64,000 nt of DNA from Phaseolus vulgaris. Its lineage: Eukaryota > Streptophyta > Magnoliopsida > Fabales > Fabaceae. The stretch lies in assembly GCF_000499845.2 (NCBI RefSeq), contig NC_023759.2, forward strand, positions 34,844,464 to 34,908,463, written 5' to 3'. The notes beneath the pieces are model-generated. The model saw nothing but the letters and a program-made list of their open reading frames with translations, did not search any database and had not been told where the DNA came from. Positions within the stretch are counted from its first letter, which is position 1. Every line of letters begins with the position of its first letter. Shown piece by piece: positions 10,936-21,284 of this stretch. The position numbers and the translations under genes were made by a program.

Positions 10936-12111
10936 TGTAACTATGTTTTACATACAGATTTTTGGTCTTACATATGGATTTTGGCTGTATGTAATTGTAC
11001 CAACCAGTTCTCGGACATCGACGTCAGGGATCGACATCGAACCTCGCCAACAGAGGGAGAGATCGGACGTCGGTGGTCTGAGCAGCTATGATTGGCCACA
11101 TAAGGTGGGCCCCAGAATTACACTAGTTATCAGTTAAACCATCAGATATGGGAGGAAGTCCTAAGACACGAGGGATCCATGCAGGTGGTGTGTATAGCGC
11201 ATTCAGGCACGACACGAGTAAATAGTCCTTGGAGGCACTAAGGCCCATTAGGGTTAGGGTTTCCAAGGAAGCTTTAACCGTATTCTGAAACACGGAAAAA
11301 AATCATTGGCTTATCAAATTCTCTATCGAGCTATGAAAAATATTCAACAAAAGACAGAAACAAATCCACTATCTATTTTACGTCAAGCAATACGTGGAGT
11401 AACTCCCGATAGCAGTAAAAGCAAGACGCGTAGGCGGATCAACTCATCAAGTTCCCGTTGAAATAGGATCCGCACAAGGAAAAGCACTTGCCATTCGTTG
11501 GTTATTGGGGGCATCCCAAAAACGTCAGGGTCGAAATATGGCTTTCAAATTAAGTTCTGAATTAGTGGATGCTGCCAAAGGTAGTGGCGATGCCATACGC
11601 AAAAAGGAAGAGACTCATAGAATGGCAGAGGCAAATAGAGCTACATGTATGACACATGAATACTTAGGGCACCCACAGAACAGATGGCGCCAGAGATTTG
11701 GTGCACAAGTTGGTACCCAGGCGGCCATTCTATTAGTCGTTGCACTCCAGTTAAGGGAAGTCCCATGTGCCAGATTATGCTAAGATTATGTAATAGCGAC
11801 GCATGGACGTTCTCTAATGAACCCTAGTCATGGGTAACAGAACAAAGGTAAACCCTAGTTTCAACCTATATAAAGGGGACTAAGAACCCTAACAAGGTAC
11901 ACAGTTTCTAAGACTGAAACTACTTTATACACTTGGTGTTTCTTTGCCCTAATACTGACTTAAGCGTCGAAGTGCAAACGACCATCAAGGCGCCCTTTGT
12001 CTTTGCAGGTGAGAGATTCTTTGGCCAAGGAAGTTTGATTCTTAGGCGGAGATAGGAGGGTCAGGGACTGTCGTTCGAGTCAACCGGCGAGCGAGTCAAC
12101 CGGCGAGAACA
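10936..12111 (+). mobile_element. LTR-like insertion disrupting the CACTA transposase 3' end
   Basis: The block begins TGTAAC and ends GAGAACA, forming TGT...ACA ends. Flanks share an ATAT-rich duplication (AATAT before, ATATT after), ambiguous because the left side is AT-rich. A promoter-like CTATATAAAGGGG occurs at about 11868-11880. Downstream comes a GACTTAAGCGTCGAAGTGC...CTTTGCAGGT segment like the R/U5 part of the gypsy LTRs at 15460-15505 and 31090-31120. It replaces or interrupts the C-terminal half of TNP2. It carries a plastid rps7 fragment at 11274-11642. It is probably a solo LTR of a Tat-type gypsy element, in plus orientation. Confidence 0.65.
11274..11642 (+). pseudogene. Nuclear plastid DNA (NUPT): fragment of chloroplast rps7
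   Basis: 369 bp that I recognise as the plastid ribosomal protein S7 gene. Translation gives [20 protein letters not shown], then [19 protein letters not shown] and, after a frame slip near 11413, [17 protein letters not shown] and [20 protein letters not shown] through to [19 protein letters not shown]. The match starts inside the gene and stops about seven codons before its normal end. Compared with the family there is an apparent 2-bp deletion after the GVTPD codons, and changes R to Q and P to Q in the SRKRPGRN segment. AGCT occurs at both junctions (11270-11275 and 11639-11642 region). S7 is a 30S ribosomal subunit protein; this copy is non-functional. Confidence 0.93.
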
Positions 12112-12127
12112 ATATTTCCAATTTTTC

Positions 12128-13567
12128 TTATAGTGTTAAGGGAGTCGGACAAATATCATGTTCTTCGTATCCGTTAAAAGCTTTTTTCAATTTACAATAT
12201 GAATGGTATTTCTTTAAAAATCTACGATGCCCAAGATACACAGTTCTTCTTCCATGTTGCAACTGCTCATAGGATGTCTTATCTTCAAATATTGGACATG
12301 CTCTATGGCCTTTCACACTAAAACCTGACAAGTTCCCATAAGCAGGGAAGTCATTGATAGTACAAAATAACATCGCATGCAATTAGAAAGATTCATTCTT
12401 AAACGCGTCAAACGCATCACCCGCTTTCATTCCACAATAATTTCAAATCTTCAATCAATGGATTAAGATAAACATTTATGTCATTTCCAGGTTGTTTTGG
12501 ACCAGAGATCATCATACATAACATCATGTATGTGCGCTTCATAAACAAAGCAGGAGGTAAGTTGGAAATCACTAAAAAAATGGGCCATGAACTATAATTA
12601 CTACTTAAATTTCCAAAGGGTTCATTCCATTAGTTGCCAATCCAAGTCTTAAGTTTCTTGATTCTTTTCCAAATTCAAGAAATTCTTTATCAATCTTCTT
12701 CCACTGCAAAGAATAAGCTGGATGACGAAGTAGTCTATCACATTTTCTATTATCTGCATGTCACCTAAGGTTTTTAGCATCATCTACATTTGCAAACAAA
12801 TGCTTAAGCCTTGAAATTATTGGAAGATACTAAACCACCTTAGTAGGAGGACCTTCCTTTGTGAATTCATCAATTTCATTATTTTGACCAACTTTAACCT
12901 TATAACGTGACAAACCACACCTGGGATATCTTCTTAAATCTTCATACTCATTTCTGTATAAAATACAATCGTTAGGACACGAATGTATTTTTTTAAATTC
13001 CATACCCATCGGACAAAGTATTTTTTTTGCCTCATAATTTCGATTGGGTAATGTATTTCCTTTTGGAAGCATGTCCTTAAGCAATTGGAGCAATTATGTA
13101 AAACTTTTGTCGGTCCATCCATTCATTGCCTTCAAATTCATAAACCCTAACACTGAAGATAATCGTGTGAAGTTAGTTGAACCAGGATACAAAGGAGTCT
13201 CTGCAACATTAGACATATTTTCGAAAACTGCATTAGCAAAATAATCTACTCCCACATCACGAATCATGTCTTCTAATCTATCCTCCACTGAGAAATCAAC
13301 TTCCTCCGATGCTCCGCGCACACTTGGCAAGTTTACCAATTCACCATGCCAGGTTCATGTTGTATAATTTTTCAAAAATCCATCACAGAAAATATGTTCT
13401 CTAATTTTGGAAACACTCAATATTCTTCCATTCAAACAATTGACACAAGGACACCTTATTCTTACTCCATTATGATTACTAATAGCATTATGTTGCGCAA
13501 ACTGTAAGAATTCTTCATTTTCATAAGCATCACTTATCCTTGGTGTATTAATCCAACTCTGATCCAT
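12128..13567 (-). pseudogene. TNP2-like CACTA transposase (5' two thirds, decayed)
   Basis: Starts at 13567 with a Transpos_assoc domain (MDQSWINTPRISDAYENEEF; RIRCPCVNC). It continues through 13339-13094, then 13093-12830, which has the paired-Cys segment HSCPNDCILYRNEYEDLRRYP and CGLSRYKV. A transposase_21 segment follows in other frames to 12128, including TINDFPAYGNLSGFSVKG, ACPIFEDKTSYEQLQHGRR and YLGHRRFLKKYH. Several frameshifts and stops occur, for example near 13093, 12830 and 12400. The usual C-terminal portion is missing because the frame runs into the insertion ending at 12111. In an active element this protein cuts the CACTA ends. Confidence 0.88.
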
Positions 13568-13599
13568 TGAACTGGTAAAGTAAGAAAATCTAAATCAAA

Positions 13600-14330
13600 A
13601 TTGACAAAAGTCGAACACTCCCGGACTCAGAATCAAAATATTCCATATAATCAAATGTAATTTAATATATTATTAAATAATAAATTAAAACATACTAACC
13701 TGAAAAGTGGAGAGAAGTTGAAACAGCGAAGAAGCTCGCGCGTACGCGCGGGAACTTTGTTAAGAAGCGAGACAGCAGGGAAGAGATGGTGGCGATGAAA
13801 GAGTGCACCGAGAAAGGTCTTCGAAACGCAAAAATAGAAAGCGGGAGGTGGGGCACAGTGGTAGGCGCGGGCTCATGGAGAAGACAAAAGGCGCAGCGGC
13901 AGCTGGTCGTGGCGGCAGCTGGTCGCGGTGAGTGAAGAGAGGGCGATGGTCGAGGCATCGTTGGTCGCGACGGCAAGCTCGCGGTGGCACTGGCTCACGG
14001 AGAAGACGACTGGCGCGACAGTTGGTTGGTGCATCGCTGGTCACGGCGACGCTGGTTGCAGTGAGTGAAGAGGGCAACGCTGGTCGCGGCGACAAGCTTG
14101 CGGTGGGGCTAGCTCAAAGTGAAAGAACTGGTGCGACAATAATGGCAGTGCAGCGTCGTGGCGGTGACAACATGTGAGGAGAGCGGAAAATTTAGGTGAG
14201 AAGTGTGGGGCGACTGTGGGTGAAGTGAGTAAACAGTAGAAACGGTGGTGAGTGAGTGAAAATAGAAAATCAGATAGTGAAATGTGAGTGAGAGAAAAAG
14301 AGAAGGAGCATGGGCTAACATATAAACCGT
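13600..14330. other. GC-rich leader between TNP2 and the CACTA right end
   Basis: About 650 bp with strikingly higher GC than the rest of the window and many CpG. It has degenerate repeats around GCTGGTCGCGGCGAC and GGCTCACGGAGAAGAC. Long frames appear on both strands (for example 13695-14095 minus and 13932-14177 plus) but they are Ser/Pro/Arg/Ala-rich, overlap each other and match nothing I know. Probably the transposase promoter and 5' untranslated region. Confidence 0.55.
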
Positions 14331-14492
14331 TGTCGTATCTACACACACCAACTTATAAAGACGGTACCAAAGGTAACCGTCGTTATAAATGACGAAATTT
14401 GAAAAAAAATAACAAAACTGTCACCGCGTCGGTTATGACGACTGTTTTTTATGAACCGTCTTTATAAGGTAGTCGTAAATTACGTATTAGTG
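14325..14492. repeat. CACTA right terminus and subterminal repeats
   Basis: Contains AAAGACGGTACC, GTAACCGTCGTTATAAATGACG and GAACCGTCTTTATAAGG words in both orientations, ending TTACGTATTAGTG at 14492. It pairs with the left terminus at 374. Confidence 0.7.
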
Positions 14493-15239
14493 GAATTATA
14501 ATTAACTAAATATCTTCCATTTATAATATGATATGTCTTGTATATTTTTTATTAATAATATTCAAAAAGCTTATAAAAAAAAGAATATAAGATTTGAAAT
14601 TGATTTATAATTAAATATTTACATCATATATCAAGTTTATATATATAATAGTATTATTCACATAATGATTAAGTACTATTACAAAATAATATCTCTTTTT
14701 ATAAATATTTTTAAATATGTACATATGTACTAAAAAGGACAATTAAAAGAAAACTAAAACTTAAGTTGTAGAGTTCTATTACTTCTAACATTATCTATTC
14801 TACACATAATCTTCCTATCTTAAACAAACACAAAATGAAACAATGTAAGTTTGAGGTCTTTAAAACATATAATCATAAATTTCAATTTTAATTTAAAAAA
14901 GTCACCAATACATCTCTTATAATATACTAAAAATTAAGTGTTTACAAATAACTCATATTCAATGTCACTCATTCCAGAAATTATTGATATACATACATAA
15001 ACACTTTACTCTACTTTTAGAAGATACGTGTGTTGAATTTGACTTGGAGATCTGAACATGTCATACTATCTTCATTGTGTTATTTTTTCACATAGCTACA
15101 TGAACATAGGAAATAAGTCTTCTCATATGACAAGGTAAATCCATGACCTACTAGACCAGGTATCTTTTAAATCGTAGACTCAACATATGAACATCCCTCA
15201 ACTCTCACCACCTAATAATTTTCATATATATATATATAT
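14493..15239. other. AT-rich intergenic DNA
   Basis: No gene or element recognised. It ends in a (TA)n run at about 15224-15240 that forms the left flank of the next retroelement. Confidence 0.5.
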
Positions 15240-15587
15240 AGTACCGGTCGAGGTCGGATAATTCTGGGATGTCTTAGTACCCGATGTCGATTGACTGACA
15301 TGTTTAAATGCATTAAGGTAAAAAGATGATTGACAAGGATGGACCGTACCCTTAATCATGGTGTGTGTGCTAATCTCGACCCAATAGTAATAGGGTTCAT
15401 GTATAAATAGGCGCAACAACCAAGACAAAGGTACGTCATTATTACCGCATTTATTGCACTGAATACTGAACACTTACTTGAGCGTTGAAGCAACTTTTGC
15501 AGGTGCACTCTCGATTGAAAGTCAAAGGTAGCAAGTTAGGAGCGAATAAAGGAGTCATAGGTACTTTCAACTCCTCATACAAGAACA
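15240..15587 (+). repeat. 5' LTR of the deleted gypsy element
   Basis: 348 bp. A TATAAATAGG promoter box lies near 15402, and the R/U5-like segment ACTTGAGCGTTGAAGC...TTTTGCAGGT is at 15475-15505. Confidence 0.7.
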
Positions 15588-15660
15588 ATTGGTGCCTGCC
15601 TGTCGTGGGGCTGATAGGGTAGAAAGAAGAAAGGTTGAAGCAAATAATATCAACTAGAAA

Positions 15661-16527
15661 TATGTTGAATAAGAGAATCTTAAAGGCTGAGCAGGTGGCC
15701 TTGCTCATGTCCCTTCAAAAGGAGATGACTTAGATGAAACAAGGAGGAGATTTTAGTTCTTTGAAAGGAAAATGAAGATATAAAGTGACAACTGACTGAG
15801 GGAAAGCTCACTCCCAAAGAACCACAACCTAACATGTTTGAAGGCAACCCGTAACGAGAGAAGCACTCGATCCAGCGTGTTGATCTGCCAACTACGACAT
15901 GCCCTTAAAAAACCACAGATAAATTGCGATACAATCGGTCGTTCTATACAACCATCACCTTGAAGATCGCGCAAAGATACCCATTCAGTGACTAGATGAG
16001 TCTCACCACCTAGATGAGTCTCTACACATCTGAAGACTAGATGTTGTGCCAAGTCTTCCCCACAACGCTTAATGATGATGCACTTAGTTGGTTTTTTAGG
16101 ATTCCCCTAACTTTGTCGACTACTCTGAAACTCTGATGTCCAAATTTGGAACACAATTTGAAACAAGCAACCACATTACCTAACATCTATTACACTCGTG
16201 AACATATATAATAAGAGAAAGGAGAGTCTCTCCAAGTGTTTATGGAAAGACTCAGCAAGGTGTCATTGAATATCCATAATATATGTCTGAAGGTGGTTAT
16301 GCACCATATGGTCACAACCCTCAAACTGGGACCATTCACCGACAACCTATGCAAAAAGTCGACCGCCAACATGGACGAGTTCTAACAGCAAGGCGACGAA
16401 GTTCATTTAATTAGAGGAACTTCGCAAATACCGAAACCAAGCTGGGGTCGACATGAGAGTGGAAAAAAGAAAAGAAAAAGAGAAGAATGATCGATTGACG
16501 TTCGATAAGAAGGACAAGTATAGGGAG
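15661..16527 (+). pseudogene. Decayed gypsy gag
   Basis: A gag fragment in several broken frames. At 16215-16385 it reads SLQVFMERLSKVSLNIHN and MHHMVTTLKLGPFTDNLCKK, clearly homologous to the gag at 21900-22080 of the larger gypsy element (SLRMFMERFGKVALGIRN). Stops and frameshifts are frequent. It would have encoded the capsid of virus-like particles. Confidence 0.75.
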
Positions 16528-16528
16528 G

Positions 16529-16799
16529 GTCATATAATCTCGACCCAACAATAACAAGGCCAATCAAAGTCGTATAATTAGGCGGAACAACCAACACAAA
16601 GGTACGTCAGTATTACCGCGTTTATTGCACCAAATATCGAACACTTACCTAAGCGTCAGAGCACCTTTTGCAAGTGCACTCCCAACCGAAAGCTGAAGAT
16701 AGCAAACTAGGAGCGAAGAAAGGAAGTAGAGTTCGACTGAAGTGAAAGAACTAATTGTTCAACCAGCAGAAGATACTCTAAGCCCCTCATACAAGAACA
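16529..16799 (+). repeat. 3' LTR (partial) of the deleted gypsy element
   Basis: Second LTR copy, lacking its 5' part because of the internal deletion. It aligns with 15368-15587. Confidence 0.7.
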
Positions 16800-16804
16800 T
16801 ATAT

Positions 16805-18420
16805 GATTCCAACATACCAGTAAAGTCATTATATCTTATTCTAAATGAATTCTCTAATTCAATGCATATACTAAACAATCTTAATATGATATTTTTTTTT
16901 CCGGAAAATACGGTCTAGATCACACTTTCTCATGATTCATAATTCATTCAACACCTTAACATACCACACAATCATATAGAAATTAAAGTTTTAAAACATA
17001 CTAGATCATCTCACAATCACAATTCAATGTGCAGAACACACATTCTCTCCCATCAAGTCTCAAACTCACTCAATAACCAAGCCTTAAAACCAAATTTGCC
17101 AAGTGAATGTCAGACCCACCCAGCAACCAAATCATTAGGACCAATTTATCCTAGGGAGAGTAACTCACCTAATGATGTGAGTTGATTTTAGGTTTGTTCA
17201 TTTAGGTGACACTTTTAGAATTAGAATTGAGATTGTTAAACAATTAAGAGTGAAACCTAAGGAAAATCCCCACTGGACATTAACTTAACCAAGTGGTTAA
17301 GTAGATGTGAAAGTTCATTTCACAAAGACAAAAGGAAAAAACACAATTATATGGTGAAGATGACGACAAGATATGAAGCAAAATTTAAGCATGGAAAACA
17401 ATAATAAAGACAATGGTCGAATGTAATTCAAGACAACAAAACAAGAACATGTTTATGAATAAAATGGAATGATAATGGAAGGAGAAGATGAAGGAAGAGG
17501 AAGCTTATTGGAATTGAGAATGGTTGCACGCCACTTGGATGGTGAAATGACTCCAAGATAAGTGAAAGATGTCGCCACTCAAAACTCACAAGATAAGACT
17601 AAGACTAAGAGGACAAGCCTCACTAATCATTCACACACAAAAATGTGCAGAGTAACTTTTCTCTATTTCATTCAACTTGTAATTACAAAGAGGGAGGCCT
17701 TCTATTTATAAAATGAGGAGCCTTGGAGATCAAGTTGTGGGGTAGGAAGGGAAAGACAAATATGGTGCAGTTTAGGGTATTGACTCTAATCAATGCCGCA
17801 CCATTATGCACATTCTAGAAGGTAGGGTTTCCTTCCTTCCCTAATGGACTTCTCACAGGCTCAATCCTATAACTTCACCTCCTATTTATGCTATATAAAC
17901 CTATTCTACGGAAATTACAAAAAGGGAAACCAACTGATGCTCAACACCCAAAGTCTGTGCTTTGCTTCTAGTAATCCTCTAAGGTATGGTGGGTGCTGAG
18001 GTCATGGGTTGGGCTTGAGTAGTAGGTGCCCTCTCTCCTTGGTCCTCATCACCTAACGACCAACAGTATAGAGTTTTTAATTCCTTGAATTTCACTCAGC
18101 AAGAATATTTCTGACCAAAGCACTGGGACTAAATTCGCCCAATGATAGTGGCTCGCCCAACGACCAACACTCTCAGACTTTTAAATTTACGAATTTCACC
18201 CAACGACATATGACTCGTCCAAAGAGTCTCCATAATTTTACACAATTTTGAAATGGTCCAGATGACTCAAGAGGGATTTTCATATCTTTTTTACTTATTT
18301 TTGAAGATTAACACCTCTACTCAAGTCACTTAATCTTATTTAAATTCCTAGACTACTCATATAAGCATACATGTTATTCAAACAGTTCAATCCAATACAT
18401 GTCCACATCACAGGCCAATT
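16805..18420. repeat. Decayed satellite-like repeat, about 110-bp period, split by a solo LTR
   Basis: AACGACCAACAGTATAGAG (18055) recurs as AACGACCAACACTCTCAGA (18166), about 111 bp later, each followed by a TTTTAAATT..CGAATTTCACYCA-like stretch. Related words (CAGCAACCAAATCATTAGGACC..CCTAGGGAGAGTAACTCACCTAATGA) occur left of the solo LTR at 17120-17175. The 17173-18051 insertion therefore sits within this array. Boundaries are uncertain. Confidence 0.5.
17173..18051 (-). mobile_element. Solo LTR (family A, second copy)
   Basis: 879-bp block with ends TGATGTGAG and CTCATCA, flanked by exact CCTAA repeats (17168-17172 and 18052-18056). It has the same ends and a shared interior segment (ACTCCAAGATAAGTG; AGATAAGACTA) as the solo LTR at 8657-9724. 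On the minus strand a TATAAATAG box lies near 17705. No coding capacity. Confidence 0.82.
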
Positions 18421-20975
18421 ATCAAAATAAACTTATACACATATCAATAATGACCACAATTAATCAATTTGTCTTGTGCAGTCTAAACATGCTTAGCTAA
18501 TATACTACAACATACTCATTGACTCCAAACATTAATCAAATTCATAATGTACCTATCAATTCAAAACAACATCTGTTTCACTCAATAAAATAAACCTTGG
18601 AAGTGAAACTTTGAAACTTGTGACCACGTCACCTTCATATCCAAATAATCTAACCCTAGGGTACTATTGAAAGATAAAATTAATTTTCCTTAATTATTTG
18701 ATTAGATGATTGAATAAAAAAAAAAACTCAAACTCCCAAAAGAAGCAAAGAGGATATAACTTGTATTCTATTCAATTATCTGAACACTTATGCTTAGGTG
18801 AACATGAAATTCTAAATTTGGCTCAAGGAGAAAATGAGCAAAATTAAACTTGCTCTAATCAAAATCTGATTGAATAACTTTACTTACTCACTGTCAAGAA
18901 TTTCTAATAAGAATATCTTATCATCAATATGATGAATGATGAAATTATATTTTTAGAAAAAAATCAGAAGATAAAAGAAAAAATATTTTTAGAAAGATGA
19001 TGATTATTTTAAAAATAAAACATAAATAATTAATTTTTCTATTTATATAAAATTTTCACTTTTATAATAAAATATTTAAAATATTATTTTAATTATACTA
19101 ATTTTACTCTAAAATTATTTTCTCATCCTTAAAATTAAACATAACCGTAAATTATTTATTCTGACACCTAAATAAGTCTTCTAAAAAACATCAACACTTT
19201 TTTTAAAAAAAATAATGAAAAAGTAAGCTATTCTTAATAGACATGGGTGAATCAAATTAGTGATACGAAACAACTACTAAGAAAAATGAGTGGACATAAA
19301 AAGAAAATTTCTTAGTGTAACATAAGACGTTATGGTTAATATCACTTCCACTGTACAACCATCATTACAGAGGGAAAATAAAGTTTTGAATTCAATAATT
19401 TAGAAACGAAAAAGAAATTAATTCCTAATCCTAAAGAAGAAAATATTAATTATGTATTATTCAGAAGTAAAAAAATAAATATTAAATGATATAATTTAAA
19501 ATATATTTTTAGATTACATACTTTATAAATAAAAATTAATTTTTGACTATGTAAAATAGAATACATTGACGACCGCTAAATTTAAAACTACAAATTATTT
19601 TTAAATTGTGTAATTCAAAATTTAATTTTTAATTTTTAAATTTTACAGTTCAATTTTACTTTTGAAATATTCCTTTCAGACTCCTCTCAATTAAATCAAT
19701 GAATAAAGTGTAATGAAGAAATTAATTACCCTATTTCTGGCTGAGTATGTAAGCTTTTGTGTTATTTTTTTTTTTCAGAAATTCTTCCTATACTTTATCA
19801 ATTGTTACATAATTCGAAAATCAAAATTTCATTCTAAAAATGAAGAAATACTTTCTAATAAAAAATTTCAAAAAAAATAATTTAAAAAACGTATTCTAAA
19901 AAGTAATGAAATTTAAAAAAGTATTTTGCAAATCTAAATCTGTAAACTTGTTCAGAAGAAAAGATTTTAGATATATTTTGTTAAGGGTGTTTTTGTCATT
20001 TCTTACATAAAAATGGATGCGGGTTGAGTTTGATTCGGTGCAGAAAGTAATTGCCGCAATTGAATGGGTTAAAGAAGGTAGGTTAAAAAAACAGTACAAA
20101 TAGACGAAGGAAATTAGGCATGTTCAGACGAAAACATGAACAAATTTAAGGAAATATAACTCACTTTATTTAATTAAAAATATATTGTAAAATTTTAAAT
20201 TAAAAAAATTCTACTACATCTTATCTCATGTCTAGAACATTTTTATTGTCCTTTAAAATTAAAATGTTTTATTAATACTAAACTGATAATTTATTTTTTT
20301 AGAAAAATTTATAACAAATAGAAGTAACTAAGTTACACTTAAGCTAAACAAATTAAAGTCAAACTTTATTTTTTTAAACAAATTAAACTCTCACTCTATA
20401 GTTGGATTATATATTATTTCATTTTTTAATATTTTTTCACACCATAGTTCGATTAAAGATTTATAATGTTAATAAAATAGTACAATAAAGAGTTATTTTA
20501 ATATTAATATTAATCATACAATTAATAAAATGAAAAACATATAGTGGAATTATAATATCTAACAACAACATCAATGTACTATTTCTCAATATTGGTTAAG
20601 TTTGTAACCTTTTTAAAACTATTAAAATATACTATAAACTTCTAAGTTGCATAGGAGTCTATATTTATAATACATACTTTACAAACAAAATATAAGAATA
20701 AAAAAATATTGAAGAAAATATAAAATGGGAGAGACTTATTATTTTTCATAGATATTTTTTAAGATATGGTCTAATATGTATACAAGTATAGTTAAGATAC
20801 TACTAGACATATTATATTGTTAGTCTAAATGTGACTATTGTTAGTTATAATGATTTAATATTGTTAGGTATGTATTTAGAAATAAAAAAATATAACATGT
20901 ATTGTTGGTCTTATTATGTATATTTAATATATACCATTATAAATTTATACCTTAAATAAAATATAAATTTGTTTC
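18421..20975. other. AT-rich intergenic DNA
   Basis: No gene, repeat family or RNA recognised. Short frames here (for example 19896-20099 minus) have low-complexity translations and no motif. Confidence 0.5.
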
Positions 20976-20980
20976 TTAAT

Positions 20981-21232
20981 TGTACTGATAGGTCAAAACC
21001 GAGAGGTTAGGCTGAAAGTTAATACCGAAATAACCTCTCGGTTATAACAATAAAAATATAAAATAAAACTAAAATATATATATATAGCAAGGCACAAATT
21101 TACATAAGAAACCTATGTTAGGGGGTGCGTAAATAATAAGATGGTGTAGAAAGAAAGTCCAAAGGTAAAGTGAAAAGCCCATTAAGGAAACTATCTATAA
21201 ATAGGAGATCAACCTAAGAGGTTGTAAGAACA
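20981..21232 (+). repeat. 5' LTR of the Tat-type element (internally deleted)
   Basis: 252 bp against 619 bp for the 3' LTR. It matches the first ~240 bp of the 3' LTR up to CCTAAGAGGT, then joins straight to the last TGTAAGAACA. The lost ~370 bp held R/U5 and a tandem repeat. TATAAATA at 21196-21203 is intact. Near the start, AACCGAGAGGTTA (20997-21009) and TAACCTCTCGGTT (21031-21043) form a perfect 13-bp inverted repeat. Confidence 0.88.
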
Positions 21233-21284
21233 TTTTCGCGCCCACCGTGGGACCGAGAAGTAGCTGAAAAAGGTTGAAGACAAG

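Larger units (their letters stand above)
374..14492 (-). mobile_element. CACTA (En/Spm) DNA transposon with nested insertions
   Basis: The left end reads CACTACTAAAAAAAAGG and the right end, read inward on the minus strand, begins CACTAATACGTAATTTACG; both have the CACTA signature. Subterminal repeats built on GACGGTT, CGTTATAA and related words lie in 400-650 and again, inverted, in 14325-14475, as is usual for the binding sites of CACTA transposase partners. Two gene modules lie on the minus strand: a TNP2-like transposase (12128-13567) and an ORF2 gene with a Ulp1-like C-terminus (6722-10700). About 5.6 kb of copia, 1.07 kb of solo LTR and 1.18 kb of LTR-like DNA are later insertions, so the element itself would be about 6.3 kb. 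Flanking trinucleotides GAG/GAA match at two of three positions. The element is clearly dead: the transposase has stops and is cut short. Confidence 0.85.
15240..16799 (+). mobile_element. Internally deleted Ty3/gypsy (Tat-like) element
   Basis: A 5' LTR (15240-15587) ends in CAAGAACA and is followed by a PBS-like ATTGGTGCCTGCC. A decayed gag follows. At about 16528 the sequence jumps from gag into the middle of a second LTR copy (16529-16799), which ends with the same CCTCATACAAGAACA. The LTR copies share ATCTCGACCCAA, GGCGCAACAACCAA/GGCGGAACAACCAA and AGGTACGTCA..TATTACCGC. The right flank TATAT (16800-16804) fits a target duplication with the (TA)n left flank, but that is low-complexity. 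Protease, RT and integrase are absent, so an internal deletion removed pol. Confidence 0.75.

Noticed and set aside
11505..11783. 92-codon plus frame as a nuclear gene
   Set aside because: Its first half is the plastid rps7 fragment and the rest is LTR-like sequence; there is no start or promoter.
13695..14351. Overlapping frames on both strands in the GC-rich block
   Set aside because: Low-complexity Ser/Pro/Arg-rich translations caused by high GC; no motif, and they overlap one another.
19896..20099. Minus-strand frame
   Set aside because: AT-rich, no motif, no neighbouring gene signal.
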